10,286 nucleotides of DNA from Fidelibacterota bacterium (GCA_024278395.1 JAJRTG010000066.1:1-10286), one strand, 5' to 3'. Counted from the stretch's first letter, positions 1 through 7,949 are shown. Notes: generated by a model not told the origin, from the sequence alone. Numbers and translations are program-made.

Positions 1-569
1 AGCGTCGCGAGATACACCCCCTGTTTGAGTTCGATCCCCTCGGCCTTGGCGGCGGAGAGGGCGAGCTCGCGCAGCCGCGGGGAGTAGGCCGCCGACATGT
101 CGGGAAACCGCGGCCCCAATTGGTCGAGGTTCGGGCCGCGCAGCGGGTTCTCCCCGAGCATGTTGATGTGATCGGTGATGAGAACGAGGTCCCCGGCGTT
201 AAGGTTCGGGTTGATCGCCCCGGAGGCGTTCGTCACGATCAGCGTCTTGATTCCGAGGAGGGCGAACAAGCGGGTGGAGAATACGACGTCCTCCATCGCG
301 TAGCCCTCGTAGAAATGGGTCCTGCCCCGCTGGATCAGGACCCTCTTTCCCCCTATCACCCCCGCCCAGAACTCCCCGGCGTGCCCGGCGACGGTGGGGA
401 GTGGGAACCCCGGGATCTCCCGCCACGGGATCCGGACCCCGCCCTCCTCCAACCCGAACGCCTCCGACAGGCCGGAGCCGAGGACGAGTGCCGCCTCCGG
501 GGTCTCAGGGAGCCTTTCCCGCAGGACCTGCGCCGCCTTGTTCAACCTCTCGAGCCTTCCGTCTTCCAC
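1..569 (-). CDS. Purine nucleoside phosphorylase, trimeric family (C-terminus cut off by window edge)
   Basis: Phosphorolysis of purine nucleosides to free base plus (deoxy)ribose-1-phosphate, a cytoplasmic purine-salvage step. The visible 189 residues carry the hallmarks of the trimeric PNP family: GSGL at residues 31-34 (phosphate loop), GRTHFYEGY at 82-90 (its His, Tyr and Glu match the human RFHMYEGY segment), NASGAIN at 114-120, and HINMLGENPLRGPN from 134. The family is usually about 270 residues, so roughly the last 80, with the purine-binding Glu and Asn, lie beyond the left edge. The start is a GTG at 569-567 preceded by AAAGGAGG four bases upstream; no ATG fits. It lies 14 bases after the radA stop and is probably cotranscribed as the last visible gene of the run. 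The alternative, methylthioadenosine phosphorylase, is less likely because the NPLRGPN segment is PNP-like. Family call is firm; exact substrate preference is inferred. Confidence 0.93.
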   Translation of the reverse strand, partial: MEDGRLERLNKAAQVLRERLPETPEAALVLGSGLSEAFGLEEGGVRIPWREIPGFPLPTVAGHAGEFWAGVIGGKRVLIQRGRTHFYEGYAMEDVVFSTRLFALLGIKTLIVTNASGAINPNLNAGDLVLITDHINMLGENPLRGPNLDQLGPRFPDMSAAYSPRLRELALSAAKAEGIELKQGVYLAT

Positions 570-583
570 CTTTCCTCCTTTCT

Positions 584-1924
584 TCACGTAAGCATTAAAG
601 CTTCCATCGCTTCTTCCACCGTCTTTACCGGGATGAGTTCGATCTTGGTCCGGGGCGCCGCTCCGGCCGGGACGACCGCGTGGGTGTACCCGAGCTTCTC
701 CGCCTCGTTCACCCGCTCCCGCAGTCGGCGCACCCCGCGCACCTCCCCGGTAAGCCCGACCTCGCCGACGAGGACGTACCCCTTGGGAAGGGCCCGGTTG
801 CGCAGGCTGGAGACGACCGCGGCGATGACTCCGAGGTCGACCGCCCGCTCCCGCGTCTCCAGGCCGCCGGCGATACTGAGGTAGACGTCCGCTCCGCCGG
901 TGTGGATCCCGAGGCGCTTCTCGATCACCGCGAGCAGGAGGAGGATCCGGTTGTAGTCGAGCCCGGTCGTCCGCCGCTGCGGCGCGCCGTAACCCCCGGT
1001 CGGGGAGACGAGCGCCTCCAGTTCCACCAGGATCGGGCGCGTGCCCTCGAGGATCGGGACGACCGCCGTCCCCGGCCGCGGGTTCTCCCGCTCCTCCTGC
1101 GACAGGAAGAACCGGGACGGATCGGTGATCTCGCGCAGCCCCTGCGGGAGCATCTGGAAGACCGCGACCTCGTTCGTCGCTCCGAACCGGTTCTTCACCG
1201 AGCGCAGGATGCGCATCTCCTCCCCCCGGCTCCCCTCGAGGTAGATCGCCACGTCGACCAGGTGCTCCACCGTCTTCGGCCCGGCGAACCCGCCCTCCTT
1301 GGTGATGTGCCCGACGAGGAAGGTCGCCATCCCCCGCGCCTTGGTGAGCCGCGTCAGCGCCGCGCTCACCTCGCGCAGCTGGCGGACGCTCCCCGCCTCG
1401 CCCGGCGCGGCCTCGGACAGGGTCGTCTGGATCGAATCGACGATCAGGACATGCGGCGAGATCCGCTCCACCGCCTGCTCGATGCGGGAGAGGGTCTGCT
1501 CGGCGAGGACGAACAGGTACGGGCTCTCGATGGAAAGACGGCTCGCCCGCAGCTCGATCTGGGCCGCCGACTCCTCCCCGGAGACGTAGAGGACGTTTCC
1601 GTATGTGGAGGCGATCCGCTCCGCGATCTGAAGGAGCAACGTCGACTTCCCGATCCCGGGCTCACCCCCGAACAGGATCACCGCTCCCGGGATGATCCCC
1701 CCTCCCAGGATCCGGTCGACCTCCCCGATTCCGGTGGACAGGCGCTTGGTCTCGGTGAGATCGATCTCGGTGATTGGGCGGAGCTCCTCCCCGATCCACG
1801 TCCCCGGTTCCGCCTCCGCCGCTGATTCCTTCTCCTCTACGAAGGTTTCATACTCGCCGCAGTTCGGACACCGGCCGAACCACTTGATCGATCGGTATCC
1901 GCAGCTCGTGCAGCGGAAGGCCAT
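584..1924 (-). CDS. radA: DNA repair protein RadA/Sms
   Basis: RecA-like ATPase that helps process recombination intermediates (branch migration and D-loop extension) together with RecA. The 446 residues match the normal family length. Visible in order: an N-terminal C4 zinc finger (Cys5, Cys8, Cys19, Cys22), a Walker A motif GGEPGIGKST at 86-95, a Walker B segment LIVDSIQT at 160-167, the RadA-specific KNRFG motif at 244-248, and a C-terminal Lon-protease-like domain that starts around the GYGAPQRRTTGLDYNR segment and lacks protease function in this family. All key motifs are intact. The ATG at 1924 follows the clpC stop (TAG) by two bases with only a weak ribosome site, which suggests translational coupling to clpC. 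The clpC-radA pairing is the same as in Bacillus, where disA usually follows; here a PNP gene follows instead. Confidence 0.98.
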   Translation of the reverse strand: MAFRCTSCGYRSIKWFGRCPNCGEYETFVEEKESAAEAEPGTWIGEELRPITEIDLTETKRLSTGIGEVDRILGGGIIPGAVILFGGEPGIGKSTLLLQIAERIASTYGNVLYVSGEESAAQIELRASRLSIESPYLFVLAEQTLSRIEQAVERISPHVLIVDSIQTTLSEAAPGEAGSVRQLREVSAALTRLTKARGMATFLVGHITKEGGFAGPKTVEHLVDVAIYLEGSRGEEMRILRSVKNRFGATNEVAVFQMLPQGLREITDPSRFFLSQEERENPRPGTAVVPILEGTRPILVELEALVSPTGGYGAPQRRTTGLDYNRILLLLAVIEKRLGIHTGGADVYLSIAGGLETRERAVDLGVIAAVVSSLRNRALPKGYVLVGEVGLTGEVRGVRRLRERVNEAEKLGYTHAVVPAGAAPRTKIELIPVKTVEEAMEALMLT

Positions 1925-1926
1925 GG

Positions 1927-4344
1927 CTATTTGCCCTTGGTGAACCGGATCTCCTCGCCGTCCGCCGAGGCCACGACCGTGGAACCCGGCGCGAATGCCC
2001 CTTCCAGGATCAGCTCGGAGATCGGATTCTCGATCAGGCGCTCGATCGTGCGGCGCATCGGGCGCGCCCCGTACTTGGCGTCGTACCCCTTTTCGATCAG
2101 AAGCTCGCTCGCCGATTCGTCGAGGGTGAGGGTGATCCGGTGCTCCTCGTACAGCCGCTCCTTGAGCTCGCTCAGCATCAGATCGGCGATCTCCTTAACC
2201 TGGTCGCGGGTGAGCTGGTGGAAGACGATGATGTCGTCGAGCCGGTTGAGGAACTCCGGCCGGAAGACCTTGCGCACCTCCCCGATCACCCGATCCTTCA
2301 TCTCCTCGTACGACTCCTCGGAGTCGATCTCCTGGTCGCTGAACCCGAGGGTCCCGCGGTCGGTGATCATCTCGCTCCCCACGTTCGAGGTCATGATGAG
2401 GACGGTGTTCCGGAAATCGACGCGCCGTCCCTGCGAGTCGGTGAGGATCCCGTCCTCCATCACCTGCAGCAGGATGTTGAACACGTCGCGGTGGGCCTTC
2501 TCGATCTCGTCGAACAGGACGACTGAGTACGGGCGGTGCCTGACCTTCTCGGTCAGCTCCCCGGCCTCCTCGTAGCCGACGTAGCCCGGAGGGGCGCCGA
2601 CGAGGCGGGAGACGGAGAACCGCTCCATGTACTCGGACATGTCGACCCGGATCAGGGCGTCCTCGTCCCCGAACAGGAACTCGGCCAGGGTCTTGGACAG
2701 CTCGGTCTTCCCCACCCCGGTCGGGCCGAGGAACATGAACACCCCGACCGGCCGGCGCGGGTTCTTCACCCCGGCGTAGGCGCGGCGGATCGAGCGGGAG
2801 ACCGCCTTAACCGCCTCCTCCTGACCGATCAGGCGCTCGTGGATCTTCTCCTCCATGTGCACCAGCCGCGTCGTGTCCTCCTCCTGGACGTGCCCGATCG
2901 GGACCCCGGTCCACATGGAGATCATCTGGGCGATGTCCTTCCCAGTGGCGACGAGCTCGCCGGTGCGGTAGGAGTTCTCGCTCTTGCGCTCGATCTCCCG
3001 CGCGAGCTCCTCGCGCCGGTCGCGCAGCCGCGCAGCCTCCTCGTAGTCCTGGGCGGCGACCGCCTCCCGCTCCCGCTCCTCCAGCTCGTCCATCTCCTCG
3101 ACCAGCTCCCGCACCGCGTCCGGGACGCGGGAGCTCCTGAGCTTGATCCGCGCCGCTGTCTCGTCGATCAGGTCGATTGCCTTGTCCGGGAGGAACTGAT
3201 CGGTGACGTAGCGGTCGGAGAGCCGCGCCGCCTGGTACAGGGCGTCGTCGGTGATCTTCACCCCGTGGTGCTTCTCATAGTGGGGACGCAGGCCTTTGAG
3301 GATCTTCACCGTCTCCTCCACGGTCGGCTCCTCGATCATGATCGTCTTGAACCGCCGCTTCAGGGCCGGATCCTTCTCGATCGATTTTCTGTACTCGTCC
3401 GGGGTGGCCGTCCCGATGCACTGGATCGCGCCGGAGGCGAGCGGCGGCTTGAGGATCGAGGAGGCGTCGATCGCCCCCTCCGCCCCGCCGGCCCCGACCA
3501 CGGTCTGCAGCTCGTCGATGAACAGGATGATGTTGTCCGAGGCCATCACCTGGTCGATCAGGTTCTTCAGGCGCTGCTCGAACTCGCCGCGGTACTTCGT
3601 CCCGGCGACGATCGACGCCATGTCGAGCTCGATGATCTCCTTGGAGCGGAGAAGCGCGGGGACGTCACCGGCGACGATCTTCTGCGCCAGGCCCTCGACG
3701 ATCGCGGTCTTGCCCACGCCCGACTCCCCGATCAGGGCGGGGTTGTTCTTCTTGCGGCGGACCAGGGTCTGGATGATCCGCTCCATCTCCTCCTCGCGCC
3801 CGATCACCGGGTCGAGGCGCCCGGCCTCCGCCTCCTCGATCAGGTTGCGCCCGAACTCGGACAGATCCCCCTTGCGCTGCTGGCGGCGGGTGGAGCGGAT
3901 CGCCATCCCGATCCCGGCCGACGGGAGGAAATAAGCGCGGGTCTTGTTGAGGTCAATCCCCAAGTGGTGCAGGATCGCCGCTCCCGTCCCCTCCCCCTCG
4001 CGCAGCATCCCCATCAACAGGTGCTCGGGTCGGATCGTGGTCTGCCCGGCGCGGCGCGCCTCCTCGAAGCTGATCTTCATCACGCGCTTGAGCCGCGGGG
4101 TCGGCTCGAGGTCGTCGGCGGACAGGCGCACCTCGCCGTGCCCCTTCTCCTCCTCCAGGATCGACGCGACCTTGGCGTAGCTCACCCCGTGCGTGGTCAG
4201 GAACCTGTAGACGTCGCTCCCCTTGACCTTGAGGAACGCGAGGAGAAGGTGCTCGGTGCCGACGTAGCTGTGGCGCCAGGCCTCGGCCTCCTCTTGAGAG
4301 AGCGCGATTATCTCCATCGACTCGCGCGAGAACCGATCGTACAT
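1927..4344 (-). CDS. clpC: ATP-dependent Clp protease ATP-binding subunit ClpC
   Basis: Hexameric AAA+ unfoldase that feeds substrates into the ClpP peptidase. The 805 residues are the usual ClpC length. Visible: the double Clp N-domain (about 1-145), AAA1 with Walker A GESGVGKT at 206-213 and Walker B LFIDEL at 274-279, the middle domain with a UVR-type segment (about 430-450) typical of ClpC, AAA2 with Walker A GPTGVGKT at 540-547 and Walker B VVLFDEIEKAH at 608-618, and an LGF tripeptide at 666-668 in the ClpP-docking loop, which argues that it works with ClpP. Minor departures from the usual consensus are DELQT for DELHT and GTATPDEY for GATTxDEY in AAA1. The ATG at 4344 has TAGGAGG four bases upstream. 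The usual neighbours ctsR, mcsA and mcsB are absent and pth precedes it. I saw no CtsR-box or CIRCE operator in front, but a candidate promoter lies at the pth end. Confidence 0.98.
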   Translation of the reverse strand: MYDRFSRESMEIIALSQEEAEAWRHSYVGTEHLLLAFLKVKGSDVYRFLTTHGVSYAKVASILEEEKGHGEVRLSADDLEPTPRLKRVMKISFEEARRAGQTTIRPEHLLMGMLREGEGTGAAILHHLGIDLNKTRAYFLPSAGIGMAIRSTRRQQRKGDLSEFGRNLIEEAEAGRLDPVIGREEEMERIIQTLVRRKKNNPALIGESGVGKTAIVEGLAQKIVAGDVPALLRSKEIIELDMASIVAGTKYRGEFEQRLKNLIDQVMASDNIILFIDELQTVVGAGGAEGAIDASSILKPPLASGAIQCIGTATPDEYRKSIEKDPALKRRFKTIMIEEPTVEETVKILKGLRPHYEKHHGVKITDDALYQAARLSDRYVTDQFLPDKAIDLIDETAARIKLRSSRVPDAVRELVEEMDELEEREREAVAAQDYEEAARLRDRREELAREIERKSENSYRTGELVATGKDIAQMISMWTGVPIGHVQEEDTTRLVHMEEKIHERLIGQEEAVKAVSRSIRRAYAGVKNPRRPVGVFMFLGPTGVGKTELSKTLAEFLFGDEDALIRVDMSEYMERFSVSRLVGAPPGYVGYEEAGELTEKVRHRPYSVVLFDEIEKAHRDVFNILLQVMEDGILTDSQGRRVDFRNTVLIMTSNVGSEMITDRGTLGFSDQEIDSEESYEEMKDRVIGEVRKVFRPEFLNRLDDIIVFHQLTRDQVKEIADLMLSELKERLYEEHRITLTLDESASELLIEKGYDAKYGARPMRRTIERLIENPISELILEGAFAPGSTVVASADGEEIRFTKGK

Positions 4345-4369
4345 TTATCCTCCTAAAACCTGTTTCATC

Positions 4370-4999
4370 TCAAAGTATAGCCCCGGGAGGCGACGGTGCA
4401 ACGTCGGGATCCCGCCGGTTGAACCGGTTCATCACCGCCTCGATCGTCCCGGTACGGAAGAGTTCGATCGCCTCCGCCGCCCGCCGCAGGACCGGGACGA
4501 TCGTCCTCCATTCGTCCTCGGGAAAACGGGAAAGAACGAAGCTTACCGCATCCGAATCCCTCTTCCCCACCCCGATTCCGACCCTGATCCGCGGGACCTC
4601 TTCGCTCCCCAGGGCATCGAGCACCGAGCGCATCCCCTTGTGCGTCCCCGGGCCGCCCTTGGGGAGGATCCGCATCCTGCCGAGCGGGAGATCCAAATCG
4701 TCGTACACGATGAGGATATCGGCTGGTCGCAGTCCGAAACGCTCGACCACCTCCCGCACCGCCCTGCCGCTCTCGTTCATGTAGGTCATCGGCTTGACGA
4801 GGAGGAGCCCGGCGTGACGGTAGACGATGGAAGAACAGGTGATCCGCCCCTTGCCGCGAGGGATGTGCTCCTCGCGGTAGAGGTCGATCACCTGAAAGCC
4901 GACGTTATGACGGGTGAGGGCGTATTCAGGGCCGGGGTTCCCCAGACCGAAGACGGCCTTTTCCGCCCTAGGCGGACTCCCCTTCCGCAGCTTGAGCAG
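4370..4999 (-). CDS. pth: Peptidyl-tRNA hydrolase (start uncertain, overlaps rplY)
   Basis: Cleaves peptidyl-tRNA released from stalled ribosomes so that the tRNA can be reused. With the CTG start at 4999 it has 209 residues, near the family's usual 185-200. Catalytic and binding residues by comparison with E. coli Pth: Asn21 in GLGNPG, His31 in TRHNVGF, Asn75 in MNESG, Asp100 in YDDLDLP, and His120. The E. coli Asn114 position is Lys121 here (GTHKGM rather than GGHNGL). No ATG, GTG or TTG lies in frame between the conserved start of the protein and a TTG at 5077. That TTG would add a 26-residue Arg-rich extension and a 110-base overlap with rplY, with no good ribosome site. CTG at 4999-4997 has AGGAGG six bases upstream and a 32-base overlap, so I chose it. 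The function is secure; the start is not. It is cotranscribed with rplY, as in Bacillus. Confidence 0.93.
   Translation of the reverse strand: MLKLRKGSPPRAEKAVFGLGNPGPEYALTRHNVGFQVIDLYREEHIPRGKGRITCSSIVYRHAGLLLVKPMTYMNESGRAVREVVERFGLRPADILIVYDDLDLPLGRMRILPKGGPGTHKGMRSVLDALGSEEVPRIRVGIGVGKRDSDAVSFVLSRFPEDEWRTIVPVLRRAAEAIELFRTGTIEAVMNRFNRRDPDVAPSPPGAIL
4374..4401 (-). promoter_or_regulatory. Candidate clpC promoter at the end of pth
   Basis: Reading the minus strand, TTGCAC (4401-4396) and TATACT (4379-4374) are separated by 16 bases. The -10 matches the sigma70 consensus at five of six positions; the -35 is weak (three of six). Predicted transcription start is near 4367, giving a leader of about 23 bases that contains the clpC ribosome site. 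This could give clpC-radA-PNP expression separate from the upstream glmU cluster. Inference from sequence only. Confidence 0.4.
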
Positions 5000-5624
5000 A
5001 AGATTCCTCCTCGGAGACGGCCTCCTCCGTGACCTCTCCTTCTTCCTCCACAGGACCGCCGATCGCGGTCTCCTCAAGCCCGCGCGGGGCCACTACCGTA
5101 ACGAGCGCCCGCTCGGGAGGGAGGAGCGGTTCGACGTTCCCGAAATCGACGTCGCGCACCCGGATCCCCTCTCCTATCCCGAGATTGCTCACATCGAGCT
5201 CGATGATCGGCGGGATGTCCTTGGGGAGTCCGTGGACGCGCACGGTACGGAAGAGGATGTTCAGGACTCCGCCTGCCTTCACCCCGGGTGCCTCGCCCAC
5301 GATCCTGACCGGGACGTGGAGCCGCAGAGGGTGTCCTGTGTCCGGATGGTAAAAATCGACGTGGATCGGTTCATCGGTGATCGGGTTGTACTGGATCGCC
5401 TTGACGAACACCTCGAGCTTCTTCCCCTTCTCGTGGTCGCTTACGGAGAGCTCGATCCGCGATGCGCGGGTGATCTTGGCGAAGAGGGCGCGAAGCTCCC
5501 TTTGGTCGATGATGATCGGGGTGGAATCGACCGTCGGCCCGTAGATCACAGCCGGCACGAATCCCTGCCTGCGCAGGGCGTTCGCCTTCCCTTCTGTCCT
5601 TAACTTTGCGTTCAGTGTCAGCAT
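4968..5624 (-). CDS. rplY: Large ribosomal subunit protein bL25, CTC (general stress protein) form
   Basis: Binds 5S rRNA in the large ribosomal subunit. The 218 residues show the two-domain long form: an N-terminal bL25/TL5 RNA-binding domain (about 1-92, with LRRQGFVPAVIYGP) and the C-terminal CTC beta domain (about 93-180, with GEAPGVKAGGVLN and HGLPKDIPPIIELDVSNLGIG as markers). A disordered, acidic tail rich in Glu and Ser follows (about 183-218). I chose the ATG at 5624 because AGGAG sits five bases upstream; a TTG at 5642 would add six residues but overlaps the prs stop and has no such site. Its gap to prs is 14 bases. The acidic tail is encoded by GAG/GAA runs that also contain the candidate ribosome site of pth, which begins before rplY ends. 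In Bacillus the homologous ctc is stress-induced; no such control element is visible here. Confidence 0.96.
   Translation of the reverse strand: MLTLNAKLRTEGKANALRRQGFVPAVIYGPTVDSTPIIIDQRELRALFAKITRASRIELSVSDHEKGKKLEVFVKAIQYNPITDEPIHVDFYHPDTGHPLRLHVPVRIVGEAPGVKAGGVLNILFRTVRVHGLPKDIPPIIELDVSNLGIGEGIRVRDVDFGNVEPLLPPERALVTVVAPRGLEETAIGGPVEEEGEVTEEAVSEEESSAQAAEGESA
5006..5011 (-). promoter_or_regulatory. Candidate ribosome binding site for pth inside rplY
   Basis: AGGAGG on the minus strand at 5011-5006, followed by six bases and a CTG in the pth frame at 4999. It lies in the Glu-rich end of rplY, where GAG/GAA codons can produce such a string by chance, so it supports the CTG start without proving it. 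Confidence 0.45.
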
Positions 5625-5638
5625 CTTCACTCCTAACG

Positions 5639-6595
5639 TCAATGAAGCGGGAAGAGATGGCTTACAGATTTATTCTCGAAGATCCTGCGGATCGTCTTCG
5701 CCAGATGCTCTCCCACCGGAATGTACTCGACGAAATCTTCTTTTTCCGCTTGAGCGTGAGAAATGGTATTGGTCACCACCACCTTTTTCAAGGGGGAGTC
5801 CTTGAGGGTCCGGATCGCGTCCTGGGCGAAGACCCCGTGGGTACAGCAGGCGGAGACCTCCACCGCTCCGTGGTCGAGGAGGGCCTGCGCCGCGTGGACC
5901 AAGGTCTCCCCGGTGGAGACGATGTCGTCGATCAGGATCACCCTCTTCCCGGAGACCTCACCGATCGCTCGGATCTGCCTGATCCCGGTGCCGTCGGAGT
6001 TGCGACGTTTCTCGAGCACCGCGAGCGGCAGCCGGAGCTGTTCCGCCAATCGGCGGGACCGGCCCATGCCGCCCACGTCCGGGGAGACCACTATCATGTC
6101 GGAGAGGTCCTCCTCCGTCCGGGTGATATAATCGGCGAACACCGGGTCCGTGCGGAGGTTGTCGACCGGTATGTTGAAAAAACCCTGAATCTGTCCCACG
6201 TGTAGTTCCATCGTGAGTACCCGGTCCGCCCCTGCCGTCTCGATCAGGTTGGCCACTAGGCGGGCGGAGATCGGGACGCGGCCGATGTGCTTGCGGTCCT
6301 GCCGCCCGTAGCCGTAGTAGGGGATGACCGCCACCACCGTCCGCGCCGAGGCGCGGCGCAGGGCGTCGATCATGATGAGCAGCTCCATCAGGTTGTCGTT
6401 CACCGGCGGACAGGTCGGTTGGATCACGAAGACGTCCGCCCCGCGCACCGTCTCGTCGATCTTGACCCGCACCTCCCCGTCGGAGAACCGTCCGACCGTC
6501 GCCTGGCAGAGCTCGATCCCGAGTGCGGCGGAGATCTCCTTGGCGAGCGGGCGGTTGGCGTTTCCCGCGAGGAGTTTCAGTTCTCTTCCGATCAA
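5639..6595 (-). CDS. prs: Ribose-phosphate pyrophosphokinase (PRPP synthetase)
   Basis: Makes PRPP from ribose-5-phosphate and ATP for purine, pyrimidine, His, Trp and NAD synthesis. The 318 residues are the normal length. Class I-like marks: FSDGE at 37-41, PPVNDNLMELL at 63-73, GYGRQDRK at 95-102, LHVGQIQGFF at 131-140 with catalytic His132, and KRR at 196-198 in the flexible loop. Two positions differ from the usual class I pattern. The Asp before the catalytic LH is Glu130, and the PRPP-binding loop is DDIVSTGET (223-231) rather than DDxxDTGGT. The start is a TTG at 6595 that overlaps the glmU stop in the four bases TTGA; a GGAG lies eight bases upstream inside the glmU end, and the protein would begin exactly where the family normally does. 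Translational coupling to glmU is likely. The rplY gene follows after 14 bases. Confidence 0.97.
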   Translation of the reverse strand: MIGRELKLLAGNANRPLAKEISAALGIELCQATVGRFSDGEVRVKIDETVRGADVFVIQPTCPPVNDNLMELLIMIDALRRASARTVVAVIPYYGYGRQDRKHIGRVPISARLVANLIETAGADRVLTMELHVGQIQGFFNIPVDNLRTDPVFADYITRTEEDLSDMIVVSPDVGGMGRSRRLAEQLRLPLAVLEKRRNSDGTGIRQIRAIGEVSGKRVILIDDIVSTGETLVHAAQALLDHGAVEVSACCTHGVFAQDAIRTLKDSPLKKVVVTNTISHAQAEKEDFVEYIPVGEHLAKTIRRIFENKSVSHLFPLH

Positions 6596-7941
6596 TCCTT
6601 ACGCTCCTTTATCACCTGTCGGGCGCGGCCGAGGGCGAGGGTCCCGGGAGGCACGTCCTCGGTGATCGTTGATCCGGCCCCGATCACCGTTCCCTCTCCG
6701 ATCGTGAGCGGGGCGACGAGGGAGGTGTTGCTCCCGATGAACGAGTGGTCGCCGATCACGGTGCGATGCTTGGCCTTTCCGTCGTAGTTGCAGGTGATCG
6801 TCCCCGCGCCGATGTTCACCCCCTCTCCGATCTCCGCGTCCCCGATGTAGGTGAGGTGTCCGGCCTTCGTCCCCTGCCGGATCCGGGAGGCCTTCACCTC
6901 GACGAAGTTTCCGATGCGCACATTCGGTCCGATGTCCGCTCCGGGCCGCAGGTGCGCGTACGGCCCGACGGAGGATCCCTCCCGCACCCGCGCTCTTTCG
7001 AGGACCGAGTAGCGGACCCGGGAGCCCTTCTCGACCGTCGAATCCTCGATCCACGCATCCGGGCCGATCTCGCAGTCCTCCCCGATCCTCGTCGCGCCGC
7101 GGAGGTGGGTCCCCGGATGGATCACGGTATCCCTCCCCACCTCGACGCCGGGCTCGAGATAGGTCGATTCGGGATCGATCATCCTCACCCCCTGCTCCAT
7201 CAGGGCCTCCGCGACCCGTCCCCGCAGCAGCCTCCCGGCGCGGGCGAGCTCGGACTGGGAGTTCACCCCCATCACGGCGTCGGGGTCGGGTGCCGCGACT
7301 GCGGAGACGCCCTTCCCGGCCTGGGTGTAGAGGGAGACGAGGTCGGTCAGGTAGTACTCCCGCTGGGCGTTCTCGGCCCCGAGGCCGGAGAGCGCCTCCC
7401 ATAGAAAGTCCTCGTTCTTCACGCAGTAGATCCCGGTGTTAACCTCGGTTATCCCCAACTCGTCACTGCTCGCGTCCCGCGCCTCCACGATCCGCACCGG
7501 CCGGCCCTCGGAGTCCCGGACGATCCTCCCGTAGCTCCCCGGAGCCGGGACGATCATGGAGAGAACGGTCAGATCCGCCCCACTCCCTTCATGTCGATCG
7601 ATCAGCTCGGCGAGGACGTCAGGGGTGAGGAGGGGGAGGTCTCCGGGAAGGACGAGGAGGGTCTGGGCTGTGGCCCGCCCCTTCGCCTGCAGCAGGGCGT
7701 GGCCGGTCCCGAGGGGCTCCGGCTGCTCGACGAAACTCAGCCCCTCCTCGGAGAGGGCTTCCGGCACCGCGGGATCACTCACCACGAGGATCACCTCCGC
7801 GGGCGAGAGGGCCTTCACCGCGGAGATCACGTAGCTTACGATCGGGCGGCCGCAAACGGGGTGGAGGACCTTGGCACGCTTCGATCGCATGCGGGTCCCT
7901 TTCCCGGCTGCCAGGATGATCGCTCCAATGGTCCGTTCCAT
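6592..7941 (-). CDS. glmU: Bifunctional UDP-GlcNAc pyrophosphorylase / glucosamine-1-phosphate N-acetyltransferase
   Basis: Carries out the last two steps to UDP-N-acetylglucosamine, the precursor of peptidoglycan and lipid A or other glycans: acetylation of glucosamine-1-phosphate, then uridylyl transfer. The 449 residues are the usual length. The N-terminal nucleotidyltransferase has LAAGKGTRM at 10-18, LPGDLPLL, GTGHALLQAK and NTGIY. The C-terminal left-handed beta helix is built of hexapeptide repeats and ends with the acetyltransferase segment: NFVEVK (Lys), AGHLTYIGD (catalytic His) and GAGTITCNYDG (Asn), all intact against E. coli GlmU. The ATG at 7941 fits the family start exactly but has no Shine-Dalgarno sequence, and the best promoter candidate would start the mRNA about two bases before it, so the transcript may be leaderless. 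First gene of the minus-strand run; divergent from trpS. Confidence 0.98.
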   Translation of the reverse strand: MERTIGAIILAAGKGTRMRSKRAKVLHPVCGRPIVSYVISAVKALSPAEVILVVSDPAVPEALSEEGLSFVEQPEPLGTGHALLQAKGRATAQTLLVLPGDLPLLTPDVLAELIDRHEGSGADLTVLSMIVPAPGSYGRIVRDSEGRPVRIVEARDASSDELGITEVNTGIYCVKNEDFLWEALSGLGAENAQREYYLTDLVSLYTQAGKGVSAVAAPDPDAVMGVNSQSELARAGRLLRGRVAEALMEQGVRMIDPESTYLEPGVEVGRDTVIHPGTHLRGATRIGEDCEIGPDAWIEDSTVEKGSRVRYSVLERARVREGSSVGPYAHLRPGADIGPNVRIGNFVEVKASRIRQGTKAGHLTYIGDAEIGEGVNIGAGTITCNYDGKAKHRTVIGDHSFIGSNTSLVAPLTIGEGTVIGAGSTITEDVPPGTLALGRARQVIKERKD

Positions 7942-7949
7942 CGCTCAAC

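Noticed and set aside
2536..4356. 606-codon open frame on the plus strand opposite clpC, and a 381-codon frame (680-1825) opposite radA
   Set aside because: Composition is Leu, Asp, Arg and Pro repeats typical of antisense reading of GC-rich genes; no domain is recognisable, and the opposite-strand genes are certain.
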